The notes: generated by a model not told the origin, from the letters alone. A stretch of 64,000 nt of DNA from Bradyrhizobium sp. CCGUVB1N3 (GCF_024199925.1 NZ_JANADR010000001.1:310001-374000); one strand, 5' to 3'. Shown: positions 24,828-35,132, counted from the stretch's first letter. A program made the numbers and translations.

Positions 24828-25682
24828 ATGGTCAATCGTCGTGAAATCGGATCGCTCGTTGGGCTCGGGGCCGCTGCGGTGGCTATGGCGGCCGGCTCCG
24901 CTGTGTCCCAGGCCGTTGCCCAGACGCAGCCAGCCGAGAGCACGTTTGCTCAAATTCGCAGAACGAAAAGGCTTCGTATCGCCGGAATAGTCGGGACCGA
25001 GCCCTATTATCACAAGGATATCGCCACGGGGCAGTGGTCGGGCTTCTGCGTGAGCATGGCAACCGATCTCGCCAAGGCACTCGAGGCCGAGGTCGAGATC
25101 ATCGAGTCGACCTGGGGCACCTCGGTGCTGGATCTTCAGAGCAACAAGATCGACATCATGTTCGGCCTCAGCCCGACGCCGTCGCGCGCCCTGATCCTCG
25201 AATTCACGCGCCCGATCATGAACAACACCTTCACGATCATCGCCAAGTCCGGTTTCGAACCGAAGACATGGGAAGATCTCAACAAGCCGGAGGTGCGGGT
25301 TGCCGTCGATATCGGCTCCACCCACGATCTCTACGCGCGCCGTACGCTGCCCAAGGCAACGCTGGTCGCATTGAAGACGCCCGATGAGGCCGTGCTGGCG
25401 GTGCAGGCCGGGCGGGCAGATTGCCTGATCCAGGTTGCGATGCTCTCGCTGGTCACGGTCAAGAAGAATGCGAAAGTGGGCAAGGTCATCATCCCGACTC
25501 CGATTGCCGCGCAACCGACCTGCTGCGGCGTACGCGTGGACGTCGATACCCGCTTCCGCACCTATGTCGACAACTGGCTCGAATACAGTCGCTCCCTTGG
25601 CGCGTTGCGGGAGTGGATTCTCACGAGCCTGTCGCTGGTCAATATCCAGGAGCAGGACATTCCTCCCGGGCTCCAATTTTGA
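24828..25682 (+). CDS. Polar amino-acid ABC substrate-binding protein
   Basis: 284 residues from the ATG at 24828, after GGAGAGGGGAGGCC. The N-terminus MVNRREIGSLVGLGAAAV...AVAQ has a Tat-like double-arginine start and a hydrophobic stretch ending AQ. The type-2 binding fold has RIAGIVGTEPYYHKD, GFCVSMATDLAKALEAEVEI, FGLSPTPSRALILEFTRP and VAVDIGSTHD. It binds a polar amino acid in the periplasm for the permease and ATPase at 25848-27335. A strong stem-loop (25687-25721) follows directly, so the binding protein is probably made in excess over the membrane parts. Lysine or another basic or dicarboxylic amino acid is the likely ligand by context. Confidence 0.9.
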   Translation: MVNRREIGSLVGLGAAAVAMAAGSAVSQAVAQTQPAESTFAQIRRTKRLRIAGIVGTEPYYHKDIATGQWSGFCVSMATDLAKALEAEVEIIESTWGTSVLDLQSNKIDIMFGLSPTPSRALILEFTRPIMNNTFTIIAKSGFEPKTWEDLNKPEVRVAVDIGSTHDLYARRTLPKATLVALKTPDEAVLAVQAGRADCLIQVAMLSLVTVKKNAKVGKVIIPTPIAAQPTCCGVRVDVDTRFRTYVDNWLEYSRSLGALREWILTSLSLVNIQEQDIPPGLQF

Positions 25683-25686
25683 TTTC

Positions 25687-25721
25687 AAACTGCCCGCGTC
25701 TTCAGATGACGCGGGCAGTTT
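25687..25721 (+). terminator. Stem-loop between binding-protein and permease genes
   Basis: AAACTGCCCGCGTC (25687-25700) pairs perfectly over 14 bases with GACGCGGGCAGTTT (25708-25721) around a seven-base loop, starting five bases after the stop codon. A short T-containing tail follows. It could be a partial terminator or a 3' mRNA stabiliser that lets the binding-protein transcript outnumber the permease transcript. Confidence 0.75.
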
Positions 25722-25847
25722 CGTCTCAATAGCGTCGTTGAATTTGGGCCAACCAGCGTACGACGAATCAGGGAACATCGGATCGATGCAACATGGGCGA
25801 CATCCTCCGCTGGGCTATTCGCAATCGCTGAGCATGGGATAGCTGTG

Positions 25848-26507
25848 ATGCATTATGACTGGAGTTTCGGTTTCCTTCTGCAATACAGCAAGCTGATCGG
25901 TGTCGGGACCGCCTACACGATCGGCTTTACGATCCTGACCGCGGTGAGCGGATTTGTAATTGGATGCGTGGTCGCAATCGCAAGCCTGTCCAAAATGCGG
26001 TTCGTCTCGACCCCGCTCGTAACGCTGGTCGAGGTGTTTCGCTGTACGCCGGTATTGGTGCAATTGGTGTGGATCTATTACGCGCTTCCAGTGCTCATTG
26101 GCGTAGAACTTTCGCCCGCGGTGGCTGCGTTCATCGCGCTCAGCTTCTACGGTGGCGCCTTCTATTCGGAAATCATTCGTGGCGGCATCGTATCGATCGA
26201 CATGGGGCAATGGGATGCTGGCCGCGCGCTGGGCATGCGTCGCTTCGATCTGATGAAGCGCATCGTCATGCCGCAAGCCCTAAAGCGGATGATTCCTCCG
26301 CTCGTCAACCAAGCGGTGCTGCAACTGAAGAATACTTCGCTGCTCTCGGTCCTGGCGGTCCCGGACCTGCTTTACCAAGGTCAGCTCATCACATCCGCGA
26401 CCTATCGGCCGCTTGAGACCTACACCATGATCGCAGTCATCTACTTCCTCATCTTGTTCCCGATGACGCGCGCTGCGAGCGTGCTCGAAGCGCGGCTGGC
26501 GCGGTGA
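25848..26507 (+). CDS. Polar amino-acid ABC permease (HisM/GlnP type)
   Basis: 219 residues from the ATG at 25848 (a GTG lies one codon earlier). Five hydrophobic segments and the amino-acid transporter permease pattern: TLVEVFRCTPVLVQLVWIYY, FYGGAFYSEIIRGGI, and the coupling loop GRALGMRRFDLMKRIVMPQA near residues 125-145. It is an inner-membrane subunit that probably acts as a homodimer because no second permease gene is present. It lies 165 bases after the binding-protein gene, past a strong stem-loop, and nine bases before the ATPase gene. Confidence 0.92.
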   Translation: MHYDWSFGFLLQYSKLIGVGTAYTIGFTILTAVSGFVIGCVVAIASLSKMRFVSTPLVTLVEVFRCTPVLVQLVWIYYALPVLIGVELSPAVAAFIALSFYGGAFYSEIIRGGIVSIDMGQWDAGRALGMRRFDLMKRIVMPQALKRMIPPLVNQAVLQLKNTSLLSVLAVPDLLYQGQLITSATYRPLETYTMIAVIYFLILFPMTRAASVLEARLAR

Positions 26508-26516
26508 GGCACGGCG

Positions 26517-27335
26517 ATGTCCATCAAAGAGGGAAGCGCTCCCGTGTCTGATGTCCCGATGATCGAGCTGGCTCACGTGAAGAAGGCGTTTGGCCCCGTC
26601 AGCGTCCTGAAGGACATATCGCTGCGGGTGCCCCGCGGCGGTGTCGTCGCGCTGATCGGTCCGAGCGGATCGGGTAAGTCGACGCTGCTGCGGTGCCTCA
26701 ATCTGCTGACCATCCCCGAGAGTGGTTTTATCCGGGTCGGCCAAAGCACCATGGATTTTACCAATGGGCACAAGCTGCCGGCTGACAGGGAGCTCGCGGC
26801 ATTCCGCGCGCGGACCGGCATGGTGTTCCAGAACTTCAACCTGTTTCCGCATATGTCGGCCATCCAGAATGTGATGGAGGGACCCGTCACGGTTCTGAAG
26901 GTCGAGCCGGAGATGGCCCGCGAGACGGCACTTGGGCTCTTGGACAAGGTGGGGTTGAAGGACAAGGCGGAGGTCGCCCCCGACAAGCTGTTCGGCGGCC
27001 AGAAGCAGCGCGTGGCAATCGCGCGTGCTTTGGCGATGAAGCCGCAAGTGATGCTGTTCGACGAGGCGACGTCCGCGCTCGATCCCGAGTTGGTCGGCGA
27101 GGTTCTCGCCGTAGTCCGCCAACTCGCGGCGGAGGGAATGACCATGGTGCTCGTGACTCATGAAATGGCATTTGCGCGCGAGGTCGCGGACACCGTCGTC
27201 TTCATGCGCGATGGCGTCGTCGTGGAAGAGGGGCCCGCTCGGCAGGTGATCGACACGCCGCGTCAGCCCGCAACGCGAACGTTTCTCAGCCACTTCCATA
27301 GCAGTGGCTTGCCGTCAGTTGCCGCGAACGGATGA
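26517..27335 (+). CDS. Polar amino-acid ABC ATPase with altered signature motif
   Basis: 272 residues. Walker A GPSGSGKST near residue 52, Q-loop MVFQNFNLFPHMSA, Walker B VMLFDEATSALDPE and the H-loop VLVTHEM are all normal for the GlnQ/HisP group. The signature motif, normally LSGGQ, reads LFGGQKQRVAIARALA; the serine that contacts ATP gamma-phosphate is replaced by phenylalanine. It energises the permease encoded at 25848-26507, nine bases upstream. The next gene, a DadA-like oxidoreductase, begins 32 bases later and is probably in the same transcript. The substitution is worth testing for reduced activity or a sequence error. Confidence 0.9.
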   Translation: MSIKEGSAPVSDVPMIELAHVKKAFGPVSVLKDISLRVPRGGVVALIGPSGSGKSTLLRCLNLLTIPESGFIRVGQSTMDFTNGHKLPADRELAAFRARTGMVFQNFNLFPHMSAIQNVMEGPVTVLKVEPEMARETALGLLDKVGLKDKAEVAPDKLFGGQKQRVAIARALAMKPQVMLFDEATSALDPELVGEVLAVVRQLAAEGMTMVLVTHEMAFAREVADTVVFMRDGVVVEEGPARQVIDTPRQPATRTFLSHFHSSGLPSVAANG

Positions 27336-27367
27336 TTGCCTGACGAGCTGCGGCCGGGTCGAGGGGA

Positions 27368-28645
27368 ATGAATCAAGACAGGACAGCACTCCGCATCGCC
27401 GTGATCGGTGCCGGCATCGTCGGCGCTGCGACCGCATGGGAGCTCATCAAGGACGGCCACGAGGTCACGCTGATCGAGCCGGGCGAGCCGGGCGGACGCC
27501 AGTCGGCAAGCTATGGCAACGGCTCGTGGATCAGCCCGGCTTCGATCATCCCCATGTCGATGCCCGGCCTGTGGCGCAAGGTGCCGGCCTATCTCTTCGA
27601 CCCGAACGGACCGCTCGTGCTGCGCTGGACGGCACTGCCCGTGTTGGTGCCCTGGCTGCTGCGATTTCTTGCCGCCGGATGGACGGTTGCGAAGGTCGAG
27701 CGGACCGCGCGCGCGCTCGCATCGATCCTGCGCGACGGTCCCGCGCGCCACGCCGCGCTCGCGAAGGAAATCGGCAAGCCGGATTGCATACGCCGGACCG
27801 GTCTGCTCTATGCCTACCCCGATCGCAAGGCGTTCGAGGATGAATCGCTCGCGTGGCGGCTTCGTAAGGACAACGGGCTGCGATGGGTCGAGCTGGATGC
27901 CGGCGAGTTGCGTCGTGGCGAACCCGATCTGAGTTCCGACTATCAGTTTGGTGCATTCGTTCCCGAAGGCGCCCACTGTATCGATCCCGGCGCCTATGTA
28001 TCTGACATCGTCGATGCCGCGCGGGTGCGGGGCGCCGTCATTGTCAAGGCGAACGCAACCGGCTTTGTCATGGCCGGCGACCGTCTTGCAGCTGTCGTCA
28101 CAGATCATGGCCGCGTCGAGTGTGATCGGGCCGTGATCTGCGCCGGCATCTGGTCAAAGGTTCTTGCCGAGGCCGCAGGCAATCGCGTGCCGCTGGCGAG
28201 CGAGCGCGGCTATCACGGCGTGATTGCATCGCCCGCGGCCGGCCCGAGGCTTCCGATCATGCCGAGCGATGGACGGATGGCGAACACGCCGACCCCAGCC
28301 GGCCTGCGGCTTTCGGGACAAGTCGAACTCGCGCAAGTCGAGGCCGAGCCGGACTGGGCGCGCGTCGAAATTCTCGTCGGTCACGCTTTGCGGACCTATC
28401 CCGGTCTCGGATCACGTGCGGAGCTGACGATCGATCGCTGGATGGGGCATCGGCCATCGACGCCGGACGGCCGTCCCGTCATCGGCAAAGCATCGGCGTC
28501 GGAAGACATCTTCCACGCCTTCGGACACGGACACATCGGCCTGGCGTCAGGCCCGATTACGGGCCGGATCGTCGCCGATCTCATTGTCGGCAGGGATGCC
28601 GGCATCGATCTCGCACCGTTTTCCGCGACACGTTTTCACAACTGA
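27368..28645 (+). CDS. DadA-like FAD-dependent D-amino acid dehydrogenase/oxidase
   Basis: 425 residues. N-terminal FAD Rossmann motif IAVIGAGIVGAATAWELIKD with LIEPGEPGGRQSASYGN, the DadA-type GG-x-x-SxxN loop. A C-terminal FAD contact block GHRPSTPDGRPVIG and AFGHGHIGLASGP is characteristic of DadA and related DAO-family enzymes. It oxidises a D-amino acid (or a secondary amine) to the 2-oxo acid, passing electrons to a quinone or O2. It follows the amino-acid ABC transporter by 32 bases and precedes a racemase-like gene by 13 bases, which suggests use of a D-amino acid or an amino acid needing epimerisation. The substrate is unknown. Confidence 0.9.
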   Translation: MNQDRTALRIAVIGAGIVGAATAWELIKDGHEVTLIEPGEPGGRQSASYGNGSWISPASIIPMSMPGLWRKVPAYLFDPNGPLVLRWTALPVLVPWLLRFLAAGWTVAKVERTARALASILRDGPARHAALAKEIGKPDCIRRTGLLYAYPDRKAFEDESLAWRLRKDNGLRWVELDAGELRRGEPDLSSDYQFGAFVPEGAHCIDPGAYVSDIVDAARVRGAVIVKANATGFVMAGDRLAAVVTDHGRVECDRAVICAGIWSKVLAEAAGNRVPLASERGYHGVIASPAAGPRLPIMPSDGRMANTPTPAGLRLSGQVELAQVEAEPDWARVEILVGHALRTYPGLGSRAELTIDRWMGHRPSTPDGRPVIGKASASEDIFHAFGHGHIGLASGPITGRIVADLIVGRDAGIDLAPFSATRFHN

Positions 28646-28658
28646 CCTGGAGACCACA

Positions 28659-29387
28659 ATGAAGCTGCGAGGCGGCTGCACGAACTACGGAGAGACGATC
28701 GGAGTCCTGATGCTGGACACGAGGTTTCCGCGCCCACGTGGCGACATCGGGAATGCGCTGTCCTACGACTTTCCCTTACGCTACAAGATCGTGCGCGGGG
28801 CCCATGCGACCAAGATCATGGGCGACCATCCCGACTCGAGCCTTCTCGAGCCGTTCGTGGTGGCGGCCCGGGAATTGGAAGCCGAGGGTGTCAAGGCGAT
28901 CACGACGAGCTGCGGGTTCCTGGCCCCGTTCCAGAAGCAGCTCGCCGCGGCGGTGAATGTTCCGGTCTTCACCTCCAGCCTGATCCAGGCGCCGCTGATC
29001 CATGCGATGCTGCCGCCGGGCAAGATTATCGGCGTCTTTACCGAGCGCGGACATCACATGAATGACGACCATTTCCGCGGTGTTGGCTGGTCGGCGAATG
29101 ACATCCCCGTCCAGATCCAGGGCATGAAGCCTGATGCGCAGTTTCCGGCGACCTATATTGTTGGCCGGGAGGAGCTGGACACCGATGTGCTGCGAGCCGA
29201 GATGATCGAAATGACCGAAGCCTTCATGGCCTCCTGCAAGAACCCGGGTGCCATCCTCTTCGAATGTACCAACATGTGCCCGTTCTCGAAAGACGTCGCG
29301 GAAGTGTCGGGACTCCCTGTCTTTGATATCAACACGATGATCAACTTCTTCTATCGCGCGGCCAATCCGGTCCCGTTTCTGAGATAA
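28659..29387 (+). CDS. Asp/Glu-racemase-family protein with both cysteines
   Basis: 242 residues from the ATG at 28659, with GGAG seven bases before. Asp/Glu racemase superfamily: GVLMLDTRFPRPRGDIGN at the start, first catalytic cysteine in ITTSCGFLAPFQ near residue 87, second in LFECTNMCPFS near 207. Unlike the 1647-2429 protein, both cysteine positions are retained, so racemisation or epimerisation is possible. It ends the operon that starts at 21828. Together with the DadA-like enzyme it would let the cell channel either enantiomer of an amino acid into oxidation. It may alternatively belong to the aspartate-racemase-like hydantoin group. Confidence 0.82.
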   Translation: MKLRGGCTNYGETIGVLMLDTRFPRPRGDIGNALSYDFPLRYKIVRGAHATKIMGDHPDSSLLEPFVVAARELEAEGVKAITTSCGFLAPFQKQLAAAVNVPVFTSSLIQAPLIHAMLPPGKIIGVFTERGHHMNDDHFRGVGWSANDIPVQIQGMKPDAQFPATYIVGREELDTDVLRAEMIEMTEAFMASCKNPGAILFECTNMCPFSKDVAEVSGLPVFDINTMINFFYRAANPVPFLR

Positions 29388-29538
29388 GACACGAGATGGC
29401 GTTACTTGGGTTTACCGGCCCGTATGGTTTGGCTCGCTTATTCGTTCCGATCCCGGTTCACACGCGATACTTGGCGGACTTCATCATCACTACGTCCAAG
29501 TTTAGGTTCTCGGTACACACAGGTGGCTGAATTTCCAA

Positions 29539-30579
29539 TCAACTGCTCTGCCGATGGAGCAGGGTGAAACGCGTATCGATGACGGCCTGTTCCGGCTCGC
29601 CGTCTGGGTGCGAGATCCTTGCGATGATCAGCCGCGCGGCTTCCTTCCCGATCAGGTCGCCAGGCGGGCGGATGGTTGTCAACGACGGATTGGAGGCCGC
29701 GCTGAAGCTCAAGTCGCCGAAGCCCACCACGGACAGGCGCTCGGGGATTGCAATGCCGAGGCGCTGGCACTCGAAGATCACGCCGAGGGCGATATGGTCG
29801 TTGGAGCAGGCAATCCCGTTCACGTTCGGAAAGCGATGAAGGGCCTCGCCGAGCAGCATGGCGCCGACCTCGGCGCTCGACGGCGCAGGATGCTGGATGA
29901 TCTCCGCAGTGACGTCCGGCACGTTCCGCGCCGTCTCGACGAAGCCCTGGGCGCGCCGTGCAGCGCGACGATCCTCGTGCAGGCGGGCGCCAAGAAACAG
30001 CAATCGCTTGCGTCCTCGCTGAACGAGATGCGACGCGGCGGCGTGACCGACCTGGTCGTGGTGAAAGCCGACCGCCATGTCCATAGTCTGGGAACCGAGC
30101 TCCCAGATTTCGACAACCGGCACGTTGCTTTCACGCAACAGCCTGCGTGTCGCAGCGCTGTGGGAGAGGCCGGTCAGAACGATAGCGGCGGGGGCCCAGG
30201 ACAGTGCCGTGCGCACCAGACTTTCCTCGTCGTGCTCTTTGTACTCGGTGTGGCCGAGCATCACCTGCAGTCGCTGCTTGCCGAGTTCTTCCTGCATGGC
30301 CGCGACGGTCTCGGCAAAGAAAGCATTGCGGACGGATGGCACAATGATGCTCACGACGCGCGATGAGGCCGCAGCCAGGCCGCCGGCCATCAGGTTCGGC
30401 ACGTAGTCGAGCGCTTCGATGGCGCGTGCGATCGAGTCGCTCGCCGCCGCTGAAACCGCATCGGGCTTCCTGAAATAGAGGGACACCGTGGACGGCGAGA
30501 GCTCGGCGCGCGCCGCCACATCCATGATCGTGACCCGTTGCATCTTGCGCCGGGTGCGTGTGGGCTTTGGTGCCGCCAT
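29539..30579 (-). CDS. LacI-family transcriptional regulator of the sulfosugar cluster
   Basis: 346 residues. The LacI helix-turn-helix lies at residues 16-40 (VTIMDVAARAELSPSTVSLY), with the hinge helix in PNLMAGGLAAASS. The periplasmic-binding-like effector domain runs from residue 70 to the end, with VSIIVPSVRNAFFAETV and SNDHIALGVIFECQRLGI. The R-x-x-Q segment typical of sugar binders is present in modified form. It diverges from the sugar ABC operon. Two matching operator-like sites at 30597-30612 and 30762-30777 lie next to each start, so it probably represses both itself and the transporter-glycosidase operon until a sugar, perhaps sulfoquinovose, binds. Confidence 0.9.
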   Translation of the reverse strand: MAAPKPTRTRRKMQRVTIMDVAARAELSPSTVSLYFRKPDAVSAAASDSIARAIEALDYVPNLMAGGLAAASSRVVSIIVPSVRNAFFAETVAAMQEELGKQRLQVMLGHTEYKEHDEESLVRTALSWAPAAIVLTGLSHSAATRRLLRESNVPVVEIWELGSQTMDMAVGFHHDQVGHAAASHLVQRGRKRLLFLGARLHEDRRAARRAQGFVETARNVPDVTAEIIQHPAPSSAEVGAMLLGEALHRFPNVNGIACSNDHIALGVIFECQRLGIAIPERLSVVGFGDLSFSAASNPSLTTIRPPGDLIGKEAARLIIARISHPDGEPEQAVIDTRFTLLHRQSS

Positions 30580-30596
30580 TCCCTTGGTGGTCCAAA

Positions 30597-30612
30597 ATAA
30601 TAGCGCTGCAAT
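30597..30612. promoter_or_regulatory. Candidate LacI operator, regulator-proximal
   Basis: ATAATAGCGCTGCAAT, centred on the AGCGCT palindrome with a central CG as in LacI-family operators. It lies 17 bases upstream of the lacI start and matches, in opposite orientation, the site at 30762-30777 (12 or more of 16 positions). Confidence 0.55.
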
Positions 30613-30761
30613 CTAGCCGAGGTTCTGTCCGCAATACAATCGCATTCTTCTTGTCAGAAAAATATGATATGATGATCAAATAGATACGCGAAGATCCCAT
30701 CTCCTGGCCCGCCGGATCGAGTTGGAGCCGGCGGACGTTTTCTTGGCCTTTGATTTCAGAA

Positions 30762-30777
30762 ATCGTAGCGCTATTGT
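30762..30777. promoter_or_regulatory. Candidate LacI operator, transporter-proximal
   Basis: ATCGTAGCGCTATTGT; its reverse complement ACAATAGCGCTACGAT shares AATAGCGCT and further bases with the site at 30597-30612. It lies 53 bases before the ABC ATPase start, a good place to block its promoter. The 149-base gap between the sites would allow looping. Confidence 0.55.
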
Positions 30778-30830
30778 CGGCTGCAGCGGCTTCACCGGCC
30801 GTAGGGATGCGGGACGGGAGAACAGGCCTC

Positions 30831-31904
30831 ATGGCTTCGGTCAGCCTGCGCAAGCTTGAGAAGAGCTATGGCGCGTTTCGCGTCGTCAAGGCCATCGACC
30901 TCGAGATCATCGACGGCGAGTTCGTGGTGCTGGTTGGTCCGTCGGGCTGCGGCAAATCGACGACGCTGCGCATGATCGCCGGACTCGAAAGGATCAGCAG
31001 CGGTGAGATCCGGATCGGCGATCGTATCGTCAACGATCTGCCGCCGCGCGAGCGCGACATTGCCATGGTTTTCCAGGACTACGCGCTCTACCCGCACAAG
31101 ACGGTACGCGAGAACATGGGGTTCAGCCTGAAGGTGCGGGGCGCGAGCGCGGCGGAAGTGGACGCAAAGATCAGGGTCGCGGCGGAGATGCTTGGCATCA
31201 CCCATCTTCTCGACCGGCGGCCGGGACAGCTCTCCGGTGGACAGCGCCAGCGGGTTGCGATGGGCCGGGCCATCGTTCGGCGGCCGCAGGTGTTCCTGTT
31301 CGATGAGCCGTTATCCAATCTCGACGCGAAGCTGCGCGGTCAGGTGCGCACGGAAATCAAGAAGCTACACCAGACAATAGGGACCACCATCGTCTATGTG
31401 ACCCACGATCAGGTCGAGGCGATGACGTTGGCCGATCGCATTGTCATTCTTCGCGGCGGCGACATCGAGCAGATCGGAACGCCCGATGACGTCTACAACA
31501 ATCCGGCGAGTGTGTTCGTCGGCGGCTTCGTCGGCTCTCCGTCGATGAACTTCGCCAAGGCCAGGGTTGCCCATGGCTGTCTCGATTTCGCCGACGGCAA
31601 TCGTCTGCCGCTTACGGCTTTGACCGGCACCGGGATCTCGGCGGCTGATGGGCGCGATTTTATCGTCGGCATCAGGCCCGAGCATTTCACATCCGGGACG
31701 TCCGATGTCGGCCTGAATTGCGAGGTTCAGGTCGTCGAGCCGCTCGGCTCCGATACGCTGGTGCATTTTTCGGTGGGCGGCGCGACATTGACCGCGCGGC
31801 TGCCGCCCGAGTTGCGCCCGCAAACCGGCGAAACGTTCAAGCTGGGCCTCGACCCTGCGAAGATTCATCTGTTTGATGCGGAGACGGAGCGTGCCTTGCA
31901 GTGA
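30831..31904 (+). CDS. Sugar ABC transporter ATPase (UgpC/MsmK type)
   Basis: 357 residues from the ATG at 30831 (GGGAG and AGG upstream); the upstream extension is not conserved. Walker A GPSGCGKST, Q-loop MVFQDYALYPHKTV, signature LSGGQRQRVAMGRA, Walker B VFLFDEPLSNLDAKLR and H-loop VTHDQVEAM are all intact. The C-terminal regulatory OB-fold (residues 240-357) contains VGIRPEHF, typical of MalK/UgpC proteins. It energises the importer formed with the two permeases at 33322-35120. First gene of the operon under the LacI operators. By context it corresponds to the SmoE role in Agrobacterium-type sulfoquinovosyl glycerol import. Confidence 0.92.
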   Translation: MASVSLRKLEKSYGAFRVVKAIDLEIIDGEFVVLVGPSGCGKSTTLRMIAGLERISSGEIRIGDRIVNDLPPRERDIAMVFQDYALYPHKTVRENMGFSLKVRGASAAEVDAKIRVAAEMLGITHLLDRRPGQLSGGQRQRVAMGRAIVRRPQVFLFDEPLSNLDAKLRGQVRTEIKKLHQTIGTTIVYVTHDQVEAMTLADRIVILRGGDIEQIGTPDDVYNNPASVFVGGFVGSPSMNFAKARVAHGCLDFADGNRLPLTALTGTGISAADGRDFIVGIRPEHFTSGTSDVGLNCEVQVVEPLGSDTLVHFSVGGATLTARLPPELRPQTGETFKLGLDPAKIHLFDAETERALQ

Positions 31905-33224
<1,320 letters not shown>

Positions 33225-33321
33225 GGCACGTTCCGGCGACGAGTGGGTGTGTTTCTGTCCGCATCCCGCTCGTGGTCGCGAATTCCTGCGGTCGCCTTGT
33301 GCGCAATCCGGATCGGACTTA

Positions 33322-34269
33322 ATGACGATGACATTCACGTTCAAGAACGCTGCCGGTCGCGTGGGTGCGCGACGTGCGAGGCTGTCGCGCTGGTTTGATC
33401 CGGACGAAACGACGCTCGCCGTGCTGCTCTTGGCACCCGCCGCGATCCTGCTCAGTGTGATGATCGTCTATCCGGTGGGCCGGCTCATCTACACGAGTTT
33501 TCTCGACCTGTCGCTGACGTCGGGCCTGCCGGCGCGATTCGCCGGGTTCGCGAACTTTCAGCAGATGCTGGAAGATCCGGTCTTTTGGCAGGCGACCTGG
33601 AACACGATCCTGATCACGCTCATCACCGTGCCCGGCGCGCTGATCGTCGGGCTCGGGCTTGCGCTGCTCGCCAATCTGCCGTTCCAGATGCGATGGCCGG
33701 TGAGGCTCTCGCTCCTGATTCCGTGGGCGCTGCCGCTCGCGTTCACGGGCCTGATCTTTGCCTAGTTCTTCCATTCGGAATACGGCGTCGTCAACGACGT
33801 GCTCAATCGGGTCGGCCTGCCGGGCGTGATCTGGTTCAATTCGCCGCGTCTCGCGTTCGCCGCGATCTGCCTCGCCATCATCTGGAAGGCCTCGTCCTTC
33901 ATGGCGATGATCATTCTCGCCGGATTGCAGACTATTCCGCGTTCGCTTTACGAGGCCGCGGACGTCGACGGGGCAGGGCGCGTGCGGCAGTTCTTCGAGA
34001 TCACGCTGCCGCTGCTGAAGCCCACGATCGTGGTCGCGCTGATCTTCCGCACCATTACCGCGCTGCAGACCTTCGATATTCCCTACATGATGACGGGCGG
34101 CGGGCCGGGCACCGCAACTGCGACGTTGGCTATGTACATCCATCAGAACACTGTGTCGTTCCTCGACCTTGGCTATGGATCCGCGCTTGCGGTGATGATG
34201 TTCGGCCTTTCGATGTGCGTCACGGCGCTTTACCTGCGCGTGATCCGCGGCAATGGGCCCGCATCATGA
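33322..34269 (+). pseudogene. Sugar ABC permease (MalF/UgpA type) interrupted by an in-frame amber codon
   Basis: The frame from the ATG at 33322 reads as a complete 315-codon MalF-type permease except for TAG at 33763-33765 (codon 148). Translation is normal on both sides: ...LPLAFTGLIFA, stop, [17 protein letters not shown].... Related permeases have tryptophan at this point (FAWFFHSEYG), so one TGG-to-TAG change explains it. The EAA coupling motif ([20 protein letters not shown]) and later helices lie after the stop. The 3' end overlaps the next permease by ATGA. Either the importer is broken, the stop is suppressed, or the base is wrong. An ATG or GTG restart after the stop would lack the first helices. 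Confidence 0.85.
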
Positions 34270-35120
34270 GCACGGCTGTCTTCTCCGCTCTCGGCTCGGC
34301 CTTGTCCGGCAAACCGTTGCGGGCCATTGCCGCGCTCATTCTCGTCGTGAACGGCCTGTTCCCGGCGCTGTGGATTCTGCTGACCTCGTTCAAGCCTGAG
34401 GCGGAGCTTACGCTGAAGCCGATCACCTGGCTGCCGCAAGCGGCGACGCTGCGGAATTACATCCAGGCGTTCTCCGATCAACCTCTACTCACGTTCCTAT
34501 TCAACAGCTTCATGGTTGCGCTGTTGTCGACCGTACTGACGCTGCTTGTTTCCGTCCTCGCGGCCTATGCCTTGGCACGGCTGAATCTGAGATTTCGCGG
34601 CCTCATCATGTCGCTGATCATCGCGGTCTCGACCTTCCCACTGGTCACGCTCCTGGTGCCGCTGTTCGAGACCATGCGCGCGCTCGATCTGCTCAACACC
34701 TGGACAGCGCTGATCCTGCCTTACACGGTGCTGAGCCTGCCGGTATGCACGTTGGTGCTGACGTCGTTCTTCGAAGGCATTCCGCGCGATCTGGAGAATG
34801 CCGCCATGATCGACGGCTGCACGCGCTTTGGCGCGTTGTTCAAAGTGGTGGTGCCGCTGTCTGCGCCCGGCGTATTTACCGCGGGAATCCTCGCCTTCGT
34901 CAATTCATGGGACGAGTTTTTGCTCGCGCTCTCGTTCAATTCCAATCCAGCACTGCGCACGCTGCCGGTCGGAATCCAGCTTTATCAGGGCGAGTTTGCC
35001 TTCCCCTGGCCGGTGATCTCGGCCGCGCTCGTCGTCGGCATCGTACCGGTGGCGATCCTGATCGTGATCTTCCAGGAGCGTGTGGTCTCGGGGCTGACGG
35101 CGGGCGGCCTCAAGGGATGA
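34266..35120 (+). CDS. Sugar ABC permease (MalG/UgpE type)
   Basis: 284 residues; the start ATG overlaps the previous permease stop (ATGA). Six hydrophobic segments, with the MalG-type [33 protein letters not shown] and the EAA-like loop [20 protein letters not shown] near residues 178-198. C-terminal [16 protein letters not shown] is a standard ending for this subunit. It pairs with the MalF-type permease encoded upstream, which is interrupted, so the transporter as sequenced would have one intact and one truncated membrane subunit. Confidence 0.92.
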   Translation: MSTAVFSALGSALSGKPLRAIAALILVVNGLFPALWILLTSFKPEAELTLKPITWLPQAATLRNYIQAFSDQPLLTFLFNSFMVALLSTVLTLLVSVLAAYALARLNLRFRGLIMSLIIAVSTFPLVTLLVPLFETMRALDLLNTWTALILPYTVLSLPVCTLVLTSFFEGIPRDLENAAMIDGCTRFGALFKVVVPLSAPGVFTAGILAFVNSWDEFLLALSFNSNPALRTLPVGIQLYQGEFAFPWPVISAALVVGIVPVAILIVIFQERVVSGLTAGGLKG

Positions 35121-35132
35121 GGAGCCAAGACC

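Noticed and set aside
33763..33765. TAG read as pyrrolysine or another recoded amino acid
   Set aside because: No pyrrolysine system is expected in this lineage, no recoding element is visible, and tryptophan is the conserved residue.
33585..34265. Alternative frame leading into the second permease as a longer protein
   Set aside because: The segment before 34266 is an out-of-frame reading of the first permease; the ATGA overlap start is clear.
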